Below, in pieces: positions 1 through 10,846 of a stretch of 28,184 bases of DNA; within the stretch, counting starts at the first letter, position 1; each line of letters begins with the position of its first letter. The notes beneath the pieces were generated by a model. The model searched no databases. It was not told the DNA's origin and saw nothing but the letters and a program-made list of their open reading frames with translations. Origin of the DNA: Polychytrium aggregatum (lineage: Eukaryota; Chytridiomycota; Chytridiomycetes; Polychytriales); the NCBI RefSeq assembly GCF_025602895.1, contig NW_026516511.1, positions 1-28,184 of the forward strand. Reading direction: 5' to 3'. A program made the position numbers and the translations under genes.

Positions 1-260
1 ATCCAGATAGAAACGGGACAGCTCCCATTTCCGGTATCAGCGGCACAAGTCTGCTGATCCGTAGGCTCCGTGGGCTGGAAGCCTATCCCCTCCCTTGCCT
101 CCACGAGGCACTCCCAAAGGCAATCACAATGTCGGGCTCTTTGGACATAATGCTTGGCCATGATCGCAATGAGTGGGTGGGTGTATTCAGGTTCCAGCAA
201 ACAAAATCAGTCCTGGCTCAAACGGGGTGTCACATTTCGTTTTGGCAACGCTGTAATACG
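1..260. repeat. Dispersed repeat, copy A (left window edge)
   Basis: This stretch matches about 23626-24000 in the same orientation. The best block is 85-250 against about 23817-23990, roughly four bases in five identical by eye, including shared runs such as ATTCCCAAAGGCAATCAC-like and GTGTATTCAGGTTCCAG. Weaker similarity continues to base 1, so the element may extend beyond the window. Copy B carries about 100 extra bases in the middle. No terminal repeats, target-site duplications or transposase domain are visible. On the minus strand, 148 down to 83 encodes a 21-residue peptide starting MSKEPD and ending in TAG; copy B encodes a close relative. The class of element is unknown. Confidence 0.8.
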
Positions 261-933
261 CCGCATCGCACTGTGCCGTGCCACTCATCACCCGCATGGT
301 GCAGTATTGGGAACCTGCAAGCTGGGGGAGAATTCAATGACGGAGCAAGATTTCGAGTCGAAGGGGGGAAAAAAAAATGGATTCTTTGATTTTTTCGATT
401 TGATCTGAGAGATTGTACACGCACGTGTGGAAGGAGAGAAGGGAACACGATCGATATTCAAACTTGGAAGCAGAGAATCACAGAGGTGGATGCGGTTATT
501 AGGGGGGGGGTGAGGGTGAGAGTGAGGGAAAGGGAGGGAGGGGCGGCGCAACAGACACCAGTACCCAGCATCACGGTTTGGACAGGTGGCAGCCCGTCCA
601 CGGAGCACCTTTCGTCCATTCAGTAAGGACGAGGAGGGAAGGAGAGAGAGAGAGAGGAAGCGAAGCGGGAAGCAAATGCAGAGCCATAGAAGAAGAGCGC
701 AACACACAAAAAAAAGGGGGGGGCGAGTGATATACAAAGCTGGATGGTGTGGTGGTGCTCCCCTTGGTTGCCCCGTTGCTGTTTGACTGGCTGGTCTGGT
801 CGAGCCACTCGGGCATGAGGGAGAGGGGAGCGGGGGGGGGGCGAAATCAAGAACAAAAATTCAAGATCGAGTTCGATAGGGAAGGGGTGCGTGTTCTGGG
901 CAAAGTGTACGGTCGCGGTTGCTGGTTTTTTCT
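261..933. other. Non-coding 3' flank of the first arrestin gene, G-rich and GA-rich
   Basis: No supportable gene. At 501-544 the plus strand has a run of nine or more G followed by several GGG blocks, which could form a G-quadruplex; the arrestin transcript would be C-rich there. At 631-668 there is a purine (GA) tract. Further homopurine and G-run patches follow at 713-723 and 831-841. Short open frames on both strands have low-complexity composition and no recognisable domain. The 3' untranslated region of the gene ending at 934 presumably lies here, but I see no canonical AATAAA on the minus strand. Confidence 0.6.
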
Positions 934-3900
934 TTAGGACTTGAGGATGAGGTCGCGCTCTTCAATGTATTTTGTCGGATGGATGGAGCCGTTCAGCAGC
1001 TTCTCGTTCAGGGATTCGAGCTGGATCACGATCGGACGCATGCGGACGTATTCCTGGGGCGGCACCTTGGCCTCGACAAGCAGCTGGTCAAGCTCGGCCA
1101 TGGTGAAGGGCACAGCCACCGAGAACGAGTTGCTCGAGTGCTGCGAGTCGTTGTTGGAGAAGCTGCTGGTGACCGAGGGCTTACGGCGGGGCGAGTCGGG
1201 TGGAGTGGAGATGGATGAGGCCATGGGCGGCGACATCATCGCGGCGGCGGGGACAACGGGGCGACCAAAGCCAGAGTCCGAAGACGCATACACAGGGGTA
1301 GGCGGCAGCGCAACGGCGACGGGCGGTGACGCCATCGAGTCCGAGTAGTGCGAGTAATGCGACGGCGGCGGAATGGTGGGGGTCATTGGCTGGCCCTGAT
1401 AGACGTTGGGGTTGAGGACGGGGGTGGTGGCGAGGACCGACTTTGCGGACACAGGGCTGTAGCCGGGGTGAGGAGCGGGCTCCGGAATGGGCTCGGCCGA
1501 GAGGCAGTTCAGCGGGAACACACCCGGGATGTTGGTGATGACGTTGTAGCCCTGGGCCCAGCCGTCGCCGTAGTTGTGGGTGATGCAGATGACATCGCCC
1601 GGATACAGCTCCAGCTCGTCCGACATGTTGGGCGCGTAGTACTTGACACACATGTACTTTGGAATGGCGGCCGAGATAGAGGCCTTGCGCCGCGACGCAA
1701 TGGCGGCAGCCATGGCATCGGTGTGCGACTTGGTGGACGCAATCGATCCGCGAGGGGCCATCTGCTTCGCCATGGAGTTGCCAGACGAGAGGAGGGCCTT
1801 TTGCACAACGTCCACGTCGCCGTACTGGTCGATCGACGACGAGCGCAGCGGAAGCGCAATCTCGACGTAGGGATCGACAACCGCAATCTCGGGGGCAAAC
1901 CCAGAGAGGATACAGAGCGGGAAGATGCCGGTGTATCGGGTTTGGATGTTGGTGCCCTTGGCCCAGCCGTCGTCGTACTTTTCGCTGTAGATGCAGGGCA
2001 GCGGAGGAGCGTCAGTCACAGGGCAATCTCCTTGGCAGCACAAGCAAGCATCTCCGGCGTTGTCCTTGGACGGCGTAGCAGACAGCGCAGCAGACACAGC
2101 GACTTACAGAACAACGACAATGTCGTCCGGGTACAGCAGCAACTCGTCGTCGCGGTAGGGCTTGTGCTGGACCAGCACGCGGTACTCGGGCGAGCCATGC
2201 TGGGAATAGAGCATCGGGCTGTTGGTCTTGGCACGGGGCGAGACAATAGGCTGCTTTGGCATCTGTGGGGTTTGCACGGAGTTGATGGGGCTGCCGTAAA
2301 AGTTGCCGCGGATGTTGGGCGAGCCCGAGGTCGAGACGCTGTTGGCGCGGATCGAGTCCGAGCGAACCGAGGGCGTCGCGAGAATGGCCATGGGCTTGGG
2401 CATTGCCGACAGGTTCTCAGAGCCGATGGGGGTGTAAGGTGGCGGATGGGCCACATGCTCGCCACCGGAGGAGGCACTCTGGAGCGACGGGGTGCGTCCA
2501 GGGATCGGATTGATGGCCTGGAAGGTGCGGGTGGTGGACGAGCCCACCTGGGCCAGCTCGACAGCGATGGGTATCGACACCTTGAACTTGCCGTCGGTGG
2601 TGGCAATGACGACCTCGTGGCGGACCGTCATCGGAGGATTCTCGGTGTCGGGAATAAAGTCAGGACGCACGTTTTCGATGGGGACGCGGAAGTTGACCAG
2701 ACCGTAGTGTTGGTCAGCGCCACTGCTCTTGGAGGTGGAGAACTCCTCGGGCTTGATCGCCTTGGTGACCCTGCGCTCGTATTGGCGCTTCCTGGATGGA
2801 GAGACAACACGACGTCAGACGGCAGGAATGACTTGCAGAGCAGCGGATTATTTGTAGAGCCAGATGCAACACTCTGTCAAGGTGGGGGTGGGTGCAGTAG
2901 CAAGTACGATGCAAATGCAGAATGAGAAGCGACTCGCTTGTTGGCACGTACTCGGTGTTGCAAATCTCCATCAGCGACAGCTCGGATTTCAAGCTATTGA
3001 TGTTCATGCCCTCTGTGCCTTCGAACGTCAGAGTGGCCGTGAAGTACTCGGAGGTGGTGTAGATGTGGTCGGGGATGACGATTTTGTGGAAGATATCGAC
3101 ACCTGTACGGGCATGCAAGGACTAGTGAGCAGCGTGCCCAAAACGCCGAGGACACAGAACGATGGCATGCGTATTGTGCCACAGCACAACAGAAGTGGGC
3201 CAGGGACGGACGTACCCGTGAGACGACCAGCTTCGTTGATAACATCGGTGGGCTTTCTCCACAGGACGGTGCGCTTGATATCGACCTCGAGCTCCTTGTA
3301 AGCGGTAACTTCGAGATCGTGCGACTTTGTTTTCCACAGACCGGCATAGAGCTTGAACTGGATGGACGGGGCATCGTCCTTGGACTTGAATGTCGGGCAA
3401 ATGTGCTTGGGGAACGGCAGCATGAACGGGTACTCCGAGTTGCCAGGAGGAACCTCGCCCTTCTGAATGAGCATGTTCAGGGTCTTGTGGATGGCGTGGG
3501 TGAAGTAGGTGCCAGATGGCAGGACCTACGGGGAGTCGTGAGGGGACCAGGCGAGCCACGGAAGGGATGGTGAGACGAACGAATGGGGGGGGGCACTTGC
3601 GTGTGTGAAATACGTCCAGCCGGACAGCCGTAACAGAAACAGATCCAGCCCAGTTTCTGGATACGCAGTGTGGAGGGACAAGTTGCTGGTGGGGGGGTGT
3701 GGACAACGGCAGCACAGCGCACAACGTGCGTCTCTCTGTCCCCGCCCACGAGGACACGCCCGGTACAATGGAGCGATGGCTCTGGGAACGGTGGCTGCGA
3801 TCCGGATCGACCATGCGAGCGGCAGGGCCATCATTGCAGACACACTCATGGATTATGCCGGGCACAACCGCCACTGTTTTCCATACATCCAGGCGATGGC

Positions 3901-4200
3901 GCTTACCGATGGGTTGATCTGGATGAGGGTGTCGTAGGTCTGGATGTCCAGGGCGCCGTTGCCGCCCTCGACGATGGTAAAGCCACCGACAAGGATCAGT
4001 TTCAGCTTGTGGACGGGAATGCTCTTCTGGGTTGAGTTGTTGACGATGACGACGCCGTTGACGGAGACGGCGTCGTGGGGCAGATGGACATCGGCCGGCA
4101 GAGAGGTCGACTGGGTGCCGTCGTTTGTGACCGAGTCGTGGAGCTGGATAGAGACGGAGAAGGTCGGGCCGAGGCCGAGGTTCTTGAAGGCCTTGAACAT
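934..4200 (-). CDS. Alpha-arrestin with tandem SH3 domains and a SHOCT-like C-terminus
   Basis: Five exons (4200-3907, 3525-3216, 3102-2952, 2791-2108, 1984-934) give 829 residues; all introns are GT-AG and the phases close. Residues about 1-160 are the arrestin N-half and about 190-330 the C-half, with motifs such as GLWKTK, LTGGVDIFHK and the HIYTTSEYF strand. A PPPY motif at 368-371 could bind WW domains of Rsp5/NEDD4-type ubiquitin ligases, as in fungal ART adaptors. Two SH3 domains follow at about 455-506 and 590-641, each with the DELxLYPxD, DGWA and GxFPL signatures. The fourth intron falls inside the first SH3. The last 59 residues match the paralogue at 7463-10619. The start was chosen as the first ATG before the arrestin fold. 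A membrane-protein trafficking role is inferred from the family; the cargo is unknown. The SH3 fusion is the unusual part. Confidence 0.9.
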
Positions 4201-4431
4201 GGTGGATCAGAAAAACGGAAACAAAAGATGCAGCGGGAGACAGGGAGAAGACGGGAGGTATCGAGGAGTCTGCAGCGACAGAGACGAGATGCAGATGGGA
4301 GGGGGGAGGCGAAGGCCAGAGCGGGAGCCAGGCACAGGGCGGCTGCAGACGATGCGACGACAGCGGGGGGGGTCAGGGAGTGGGCGCTGCAGACGGTGCG
4401 GACTGGGTCGGGGGACGACAACAGCCCAGGG

Positions 4432-4439
4432 TTTATATT
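4432..4439 (-). promoter_or_regulatory. Probable TATA box of the arrestin-SH3 gene
   Basis: On the minus strand the sequence reads AATATAAAC, a good TATA match, about 235 bases upstream of the ATG at 4200. The paralogous arrestin has a TATA element at almost the same distance (about 220 bases), which supports both calls. No transcription start evidence is available. Confidence 0.5.
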
Positions 4440-4571
4440 CCGCGGCTGACGAAAAACGGCAAAGGCGGCTCTTGGCCCTGTGCGCCCCTGCGGGCCAGGC
4501 GCGGCCTGCCCGTGGGAAAGGGTGCCTCTTGCGCAGGGGGCCGCTGTGCGACGGGGCCGCGCCGCTAAATA

Positions 4572-4625
4572 TAGCGCAAGTGGTTAGCGCACCAAGTGGT
4601 CGCGCATCGAGTGGTCGGCGGAATG
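4572..4625 (+). repeat. Short imperfect tandem repeat, GCGCA-AGTGGT units
   Basis: Three imperfect units of 13-15 bases, each containing AGTGGTY and preceded by GCGCA or a variant. The first unit resembles a Pol III A box (AGTGGTTAGCGC), but there is no B box or tRNA fold downstream, so it is treated as a minisatellite. Confidence 0.55.
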
Positions 4626-5132
4626 GTGCGCTGCAGTGTTCCTTGTGGCCTCGGTTGTCTCCTGCGACGGTGCTGCTGCTGGGCACTTGCTATCGGTGGA
4701 TTTGTTGTCGTCGCGGGCCGTATCGCCTTTGGGGGGGTGCAGGGCCTCGGCCTGCATGTGTGGGATACAGTCTGGCCCGCTCCCCATCGGCCTTGCTGCG
4801 GTCGCTGCTATTTCTGCTGCTGTTTGGGCAGCTCGATCCAGCAAAACAGTCTTCTGACGGCGTCCCTTCTTTGCCTGGCTGGTCCGCTGATGGCCGGGCC
4901 TTGACAATCCAAGGCCAGCCTGCCCCATGCCTCTGGCGACCCACAGCGAGTGTCTGTGCTCGGCCAGGGCTCGCGCGATCGTGTGGGTCGGCGTGTCTGT
5001 GTACGCGCAGGGTGTTTGTACTCGTGCAGCAATGGCCCGGTGCGTGTTGGGCCCACCGAGCCGATCATGGCGCGAGAGACAGCAGACAGTGGTGGAGCGA
5101 GCCCAGAGACACCAAGAAAGCGATAGACCGAT

Positions 5133-5156
5133 ATCAACATCGATATCGATATTGAT
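5133..5156. repeat. 24-bp near-perfect palindrome
   Basis: The left half (5133-5144, ATCAACATCGAT) is the reverse complement of the right half (5145-5156, ATCGATATTGAT) except at one position, with no spacer. It is AT-richer than its surroundings. It could be a dimeric protein-binding site or chance; it lies about 930 bases upstream of the arrestin-SH3 start. Confidence 0.5.
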
Positions 5157-5436
5157 GGGGGAGACCAAAGAGGATGAAGCACGTCGACGACAGGCAGCGG
5201 GGACAGTCGCCCAGGCAGGCTCAGCGACAGCGACAACCCTCCCAGGCCGGTGCCCCACCGTCGCACCGCCAGCCATGCTGCGGCCCAGCGCGGCGGAATC
5301 GCTGGAGGGGCTCGCTGGCATGGATCGAACTGGGCATGAGCTCGCACATCGGCCGCGAAGTAATGCAATCGTGAAACAGCGCGGCAATGCAGCAATGCAG
5401 TCGGGGGGAATCTCAAGCGCGAGCATCAAGAACATC

Positions 5437-5480
5437 GCAACATGGATGCAGCATTAATGCAGCATTAATGCAACATGGAT
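5437..5480 (+). repeat. 11-bp minisatellite, four units
   Basis: Units run GCAACATGGAT, GCAGCATTAAT, GCAGCATTAAT, GCAACATGGAT, an ABBA order, followed by a degenerate fifth start (GCAACAACACC). There is no associated gene. Confidence 0.75.
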
Positions 5481-5776
5481 GCAACAACACCACACACAGA
5501 GTGCAGTAGCACCACAGTCCCGGCAGGGCCGTGGCGGCGTCGCACAGGCGCCGGACAGGTGACCTCCCGCGCGCCCGTTGGTTGGTGCGGCGTGGCGCCT
5601 TGTCGGCGCCGCCCGCGACATGTGAACGGCGCGCGCCGCAGCGACAAGCGCAGCGGTGTGGCTGCGGGGTCAAGTGCCAGGGTGGTGCTGCGCGCGCTTG
5701 TCGTCCATACACAAACAGCGCCTGCTGAGTGCACAGCCGTCTGTGTCGCCTCGGCTTTGGGAACTTCCACCAGGGG

Positions 5777-5845
5777 ACATTGCAACTTTGGGAGGACATG
5801 CAACTCTGGGAGGACATGCATCTCTGGGAAGACATGCATCTCTGG
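5777..5845 (+). repeat. 18-bp minisatellite, about 3.7 units
   Basis: The unit is close to ACATGCAACTCTGGGAGG. The first copy has one extra T and the last two have ATCT in place of AACT. Because 18 is a multiple of three, the repeat keeps an accidental frame open on the minus strand. Confidence 0.75.
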
Positions 5846-6717
5846 AGCTTCGGGCAGCTTCCCACGGTCCGGGGGGGGGCAATTACTTGCGACGCTGCTC
5901 CTGGCGACACAGTCCACACTCGCAGCTCGAGTCCTCATGTTCATCCGGCCTCTCTTTGGGCGTCTTCCAGATGAACCTTGAGGCCCAAACACAAACACAA
6001 ACATTGCCTGCTCACCATTGCCGCAGCGCCTCCATCCCCATTTCGCTCTATCGATGAGCGCTGGCTCTTGCTGCCCGACAAGCGCTCCCTCATGCTGTCC
6101 ACAGCCCACCCGTCCGCAGACTCGCACAGAGCCGGGAATCGCGCCATTGGATTCGATCGCTCGTTCCACGCTTGTGGCGATAGGATCGCCCTTGCGCTCG
6201 CATGAGTGCGGGACACTCCGACCTTGCCTTTGATAAGGACACATTCGTCGTCTGCAGCGGACACCGGAAGAGCGAATATTCCAGTCCAAGCAGGCTTGAC
6301 AACGACGCTGTAACGACCCAGCCAGACCCAGCACACGAACGCAGCTCTCTTCCTTGGCCATGATCGCCGGGTCCTCCGTTCGCCTCTGGAGCAACTGCCA
6401 CGGTCCATGTCTGCCCGCTGACATGGCATGGCATGACATGGCCCCGACACGCGCGGCCCATCACCGTCGTCTTGTATCGGCCACGCCTCATTTCGCCAGG
6501 GGTATTCGTTCGAGGGTGGCAGATGTGTTTGCCGCCCCTCGAGACCGCCACCACAGACGGGATGGACTCTGTCGCAATCTGGCTCGCGCTCCACCTGCCG
6601 CATGATCGATGGATGTGGAGCACCACGGGCAAATCTGGAAGGGAGTGGTCCATACGATCGAAAGCCCGTCTGCCGCCCATACCATCGGGGGAGGGGTCAA
6701 ACCCTCATCTCCATTAG

Positions 6718-6744
6718 CCCGCAACACCCGCAACACCCGCAGCA
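6718..6744 (+). repeat. 9-bp tandem repeat, three units
   Basis: Units CCCGCAACA, CCCGCAACA, CCCGCAGCA. It is short and has no evident function; it lies about 720 bases downstream of the second arrestin stop codon. Confidence 0.7.
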
Positions 6745-7462
6745 GTGACTGCCGCCATCCTGTTCCCTGGTGCGGATGTGTTCTTTAGTGCACAAGCTTT
6801 CGTTGTTGCTACTGTTGCTGCAATAATATATTGAATGTGCCTGTCGGCCCAGACTCGAAGGCGAATATCGAGCCAGACTTGCAAAGCCACATACCGACTG
6901 TGTTTGTAGAAGTTGCACCGTTTTTGGTTTCGTCCTTTGAGAAGGAAGAGCAGGAATAGGAAAAGCAGGGTCATCGACAACTTTGACTGTGTGCGCGGCT
7001 TTGGCGCACCAAGGACATGAGGACATGAAAGGAGAGGATAATCAGGATTATCGGGGAGGTCCCCTGTTGAGGCTAGGGTGCCATAACATGGATTGGTGGT
7101 GAGTGTGATAGGAAAAGGGCCGAGGCACGAAGGTGGGGATGGCGATAGGGATGTCCGTCCCATAGAGAGAGGATGGACCCTGACAACAAAAAAAAACAAT
7201 AACCATGTGGGATCAGGGTCCTTGTAAGTCGGACCAGGGAAGTGGCATGCCAGCTGCTCGAGACTTGAGGCAGGGAAGAGGGGGGAGACAAGCTGTCGCC
7301 AGGAGCAGCACGAGTCTCGACGGACGCCTTATCGTGGCGGCACCCGACAGGAAGTTAAATCCGTAAGCGTTTGGAGCACACATTGGGAATAAACAATAGC
7401 GAGGAGGAGGAGGAGAGCAGCAATGTCGGTCCAAAGCAAAATGCAGCACACAAAGCATGTGC

Positions 7463-10400
7463 TCACGACTTGATAATCTTGTTGCGTTCTTCGATGTACT
7501 CGGCCGGTCGGATCTGGCCGTCCAGGAGCATTTCGTTCAGCTTCTCGAGGCGCGCAACCAACGGCCTCATCCGCAGATACTCTTGGCCATTGATCTTGTT
7601 GCCGACCAACATCTGGTCGAGCTCTGCCTGCGAGTAAGGAATCAGGGCCGTGAATCGCTGGTGCGATCCCGCCGACGACTCTGTTTCCGCGGCCGAGCGG
7701 TTGGTCGATGCTGACGAGGTCGATGCCGACACCGAGGTCGACACCGAGGTCGACGACGAGGCCTGTGACGGGTTGCGCCGCAGGACCTTGAGCGGCCGAT
7801 CGATATACGGCGATCGAGGCGGAGTCATCGGCACCGGCGCCGGGTCGGTCTGGCCAGCGTAGCCCTGGCCCGAGTACTGAGCCAGCCGTGTGTCGACAGG
7901 GGCACGAGCCACTGGGGCTTGGGTCACCACATTCGAGCCCACCGGCGATGCTTGCGAGGCATACTGTGCCCCAACAGGCGAGCGCGGCGACATGGGTGCC
8001 ATCAGCGGCGTCACCAGCGGCGTCATCAGCGGCGTCGAGCGCACCACCAGGGGACTCGTCGGGATCTGCGGCAGATCAAAGCTCTCGCCGTATCCGACCA
8101 GGCGCTGTTGCTGTTGCTGGTATTGTTGCTGCTGCTGCTGATATTGCTGTTGCGATTTGGCCGCGAGCATTGAGCCCGCGCTTGGCCGTCGGGACCGGAA
8201 GTTGGGGAGCGGTGGTTCGGGGAGTTGAGTGTTGGTGGGGCTGTAAAAGTCACTGCCGCGCAGCGACTGACCCGGCGACGACACCGACCTTGACATTTGC
8301 GGGGTTCCAGGCTGATAGCTCACAGAGGACAGCGCAGGGCTACGGTACTGCGTCGCTGGCGACTGCTGATAGGCCGAGAAGTTGGGGCTGCGCGGGTCCT
8401 GGGCCACCGGCGGCAGCTCATCGTATGCGCCGGGAGAGAGGCTGTTGCGGCCGTTGTAGCTTGCGGTGGCCCGATTCGACGGGACGATCGTCGACTGCGA
8501 CATGACCGAGGACCGCGGCGAGCCAAACGACAGCTGCGCGGTGTTGAGACTCAAGGCGGGCGATTGCATTTCGCTCCCCGTGAATGTCATGTACGAAGGA
8601 GGCTCTGCCTTGGTGGGAGACACCGGGGTTGCCGAGTTGGGGGATTGGATGCTGTACACCGAGCGAGTCGCCGCGACGATGGCCTGGAAGGGCTGCGCGG
8701 CCTGCGATGGCGGCTGGTACGAGATAGGCGTCGAGCCGGTTGGCTGGCCATTTTCGGCCGCACCAGCTCCCAGGAGCGACGGACTCGGAGCCTGGGCGAT
8801 GGTTGATCGTGGGCTGTCCGATGCCAGAGACGAGGCTGTTGCTGCTCGAAGCGGGCCCTGACCGATCTGGGCCAGCTGAACGACCACCGGCACCCAGGTC
8901 GAGAACTTGCCGCTCACCGTCGAGATCTTGATCTTGTGGCTCACCGAGATCGCTGGCTCTGCATCCGAGTTTGAAAAGTCGGGGTAGAGCTTGTTGATGG
9001 GAATACGGAAGGTAACAGGGCCGTAGTATCCGACGCCGTCCTTGCTGCCACTGGGAGGGTCGCCTGTTGGGCGAATGGGCTTGTATTTGTATTCATACTG
9101 CCGCTTGCTGGATAAGAGTCATTCGGGAGCGAAATCATGCGATAGGCGATTGAGTGGCGGCACACACGGTCGGGTGATGAAGCGCATGGGTGTGCGACGA
9201 TGGGTGGAGAGTATGCACCAAGCAGTGTCAGAGAGAATGTGCCGGCGAGCGTCCATAGATCGTCCAAGCTGCGCTGCCCATGATCGCCCTCCTTCCTCCG
9301 ACTTACTCGACTGTCAGCACTTCGACCAGCATGACCTCGGATTGCCAGGAGTTGACTTGCATGCCCTCGGTCTTTTCGAAGCTCAGGGTGACGTCAAAGT
9401 ACTCGGACGAGGTGTAGATGTGGTCCGGCAGAGTGATGCGATAGAAAACGTCGACACCTGTGCCAGCCACAGCATCAGTTCAGCCACGGCAATGGTCCGG
9501 CCACAGCAATGGTCCAGCGATAGAAAGGGTGGGAACGGCGCAGATGTTAGAGATTACGCGATTGTGCGGGGGAAGGGTGAGCATGGTGGGGGGGGGTGCG
9601 TGCGTGCGTTTGGTGGAGGTGGATCGCATGCAGTCCTTGGTGAGGCACCCATGGAGCAAGCAGTCGTAGTGTGGCCCAGGACAGTCAGGAGCGACCAAGC
9701 TCGAAAGGCCAGGGGGGCGAGGTCCAACATGCTGGCGGCCTGGAGAGGAGCAAGGCCAAAGCAGCGCTTGGCTCACCACCCTCGACGATCGCGGACGTAC
9801 CTGTAAGGTGGCCTCCCTCGAAGATGGCCTCCGCCGGCTTGATCCACTTGGTGGTCCGGCGGATGTCCAGCTCGATGTTCTTGTAAATGGTCACGTCGGT
9901 GTCGTGGCCCTTGGTCTTCCACAGACCCACAAACATAAAGAACTGGATCCTCGGAGCGGCATCTGCCCGGCTTTTGTAGGACGGGAAGACGTTCTTTGGG
10001 AAGGGCACTGTGAAGGGATACGTGCTCTGCCCCGGAGGTACCTCGCCCTTTTCCAACAGCATCTGGATGGCCTTGAAGATGCTCTTGTTGAAGAACATGC
10101 CACAGGGAAGGAGCTGGGGGCATGGAACGGCATCGCGAGGGGAATGGGACAGGGGTCACATCGCGGATGGATTGTGGTAATGGAGCAGCACCGATCGAGC
10201 CGATGGACGCGGGGATGCCGGTGTGAACAGTGACAGAGATTCCAGGGGGGAAACGTCAGTCGAGAATAAGGAGACATCCGAGCTGCCGACCCCCCAGCAT
10301 ACACAGGCAGCACGGCGACGAGGGACAGGCTACCCACCGTATCATAGGCTGCCTTGACGGCGTTGAAGCTCGGCGGGTCGTTCTTGATGCCGGACCGCTC

Positions 10401-10619
10401 CTCGCATCCCATGCCGCCGACCAAGATGAGCTTGATTTTGTGCACCGGGATGGCCTTTTGGTTGGCGTTCTGGACCACGACGGTGCCGGTGATGAGCTCA
10501 GAGCCGGTGGGAATGAAGAGGCACTGGGTGGACGACTTTTCCTTGGGGACGGCGTCGTCGAGCTTGATCGAGAGCGACAGGCCGGAGCCCCGGCTGAAGC
10601 TCTTGAGGGTACGGAGCAT
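7463..10619 (-). CDS. Alpha-arrestin with PPxY, polyglutamine and SHOCT-like C-terminus
   Basis: Four exons (10619-10338, 10113-9801, 9457-9307, 9107-7463) give 796 residues. Exon 3 is 151 nt and the introns sit in phases 0, 1 and 2, exactly as in the paralogue at 934-4200, so the two arose by duplication. Residues about 1-310 are the arrestin N and C halves (GLWKTKGHD, HLTGGVDVF, HIYTSSEYFDVTL). PPSY at 418-421 is a candidate Rsp5/NEDD4 WW-domain ligand. The rest is a long disordered tail rich in Ser, Pro, SP and TP sites, with a Gln-rich run near 8105-8160, a TPLM/TPLV repeat near 8000-8040 and a Ser/Thr run near 7710-7765. There is no SH3 domain. The last 59 residues (738-796) are the conserved C-terminal module. 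The first 5' splice site, GTGGGT, is weak but is the only one keeping phase. An adaptor role in ubiquitin-dependent trafficking is inferred. Confidence 0.9.
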
Positions 10620-10838
10620 GGTGTCTGTGCGCGATGGGTATTGCTCAGGGCTGAGAGACAGGCCCTATGGGATGGCAGACACAGGAAGAGCTGTGCTGGC
10701 TGGCTGGTTGGGTTGGCTGGCGGGGAGGAGGAGGAAGCCAAGAGAGTTTCGGGCAGGGGCAGCCAGCGAGCGCAGAGACCAGCGCAGAGAACAGAGAGAC
10801 GGCATGCAGCTCCCCGCGGCCCTCCTGGCTCCGTGGGC

Positions 10839-10846
10839 TATATATG
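10839..10846 (-). promoter_or_regulatory. Probable TATA box of the second arrestin gene
   Basis: The minus strand reads GCATATATAGCC, about 220 bases upstream of the ATG at 10619, mirroring the TATA position of the paralogue. It is a sequence match only. Confidence 0.55.

Larger units (their letters stand above)
4201..7462. other. Intergenic region between the two arrestin genes
   Basis: About 3.26 kb without a supportable gene. It holds the promoter of the first arrestin on its left and the 3' flank of the second on its right. Several unrelated short tandem repeats are listed separately (about 4570, 5437, 5777 and 6718), plus a near-palindrome at 5133-5156. Open frames up to 324 codons exist on the minus strand (5465-6439) but are Cys/Arg/Pro-rich, follow the minisatellites and show no domain. 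No tRNA, rRNA or transposase signature was recognised. Confidence 0.6.

Noticed and set aside
1348..2925. 525-codon open frame on the plus strand
   Set aside because: It lies opposite exons 4-5 of the arrestin-SH3 gene, whose domains are clear. The product is Gly/Val/Arg/Asp-rich with no domain, a typical antisense shadow in GC-rich coding DNA.
4572..4625. tRNA-like A box (AGTGGTTAGCGC)
   Set aside because: No GGTTCRA B box follows and no cloverleaf can be drawn; the motif is one unit of a short tandem repeat.
5465..6439. 324-codon minus-strand open frame between the arrestins
   Set aside because: Cys/Arg/Pro-rich composition, no domain, and partly kept open by an 18-bp repeat whose period is a multiple of three.
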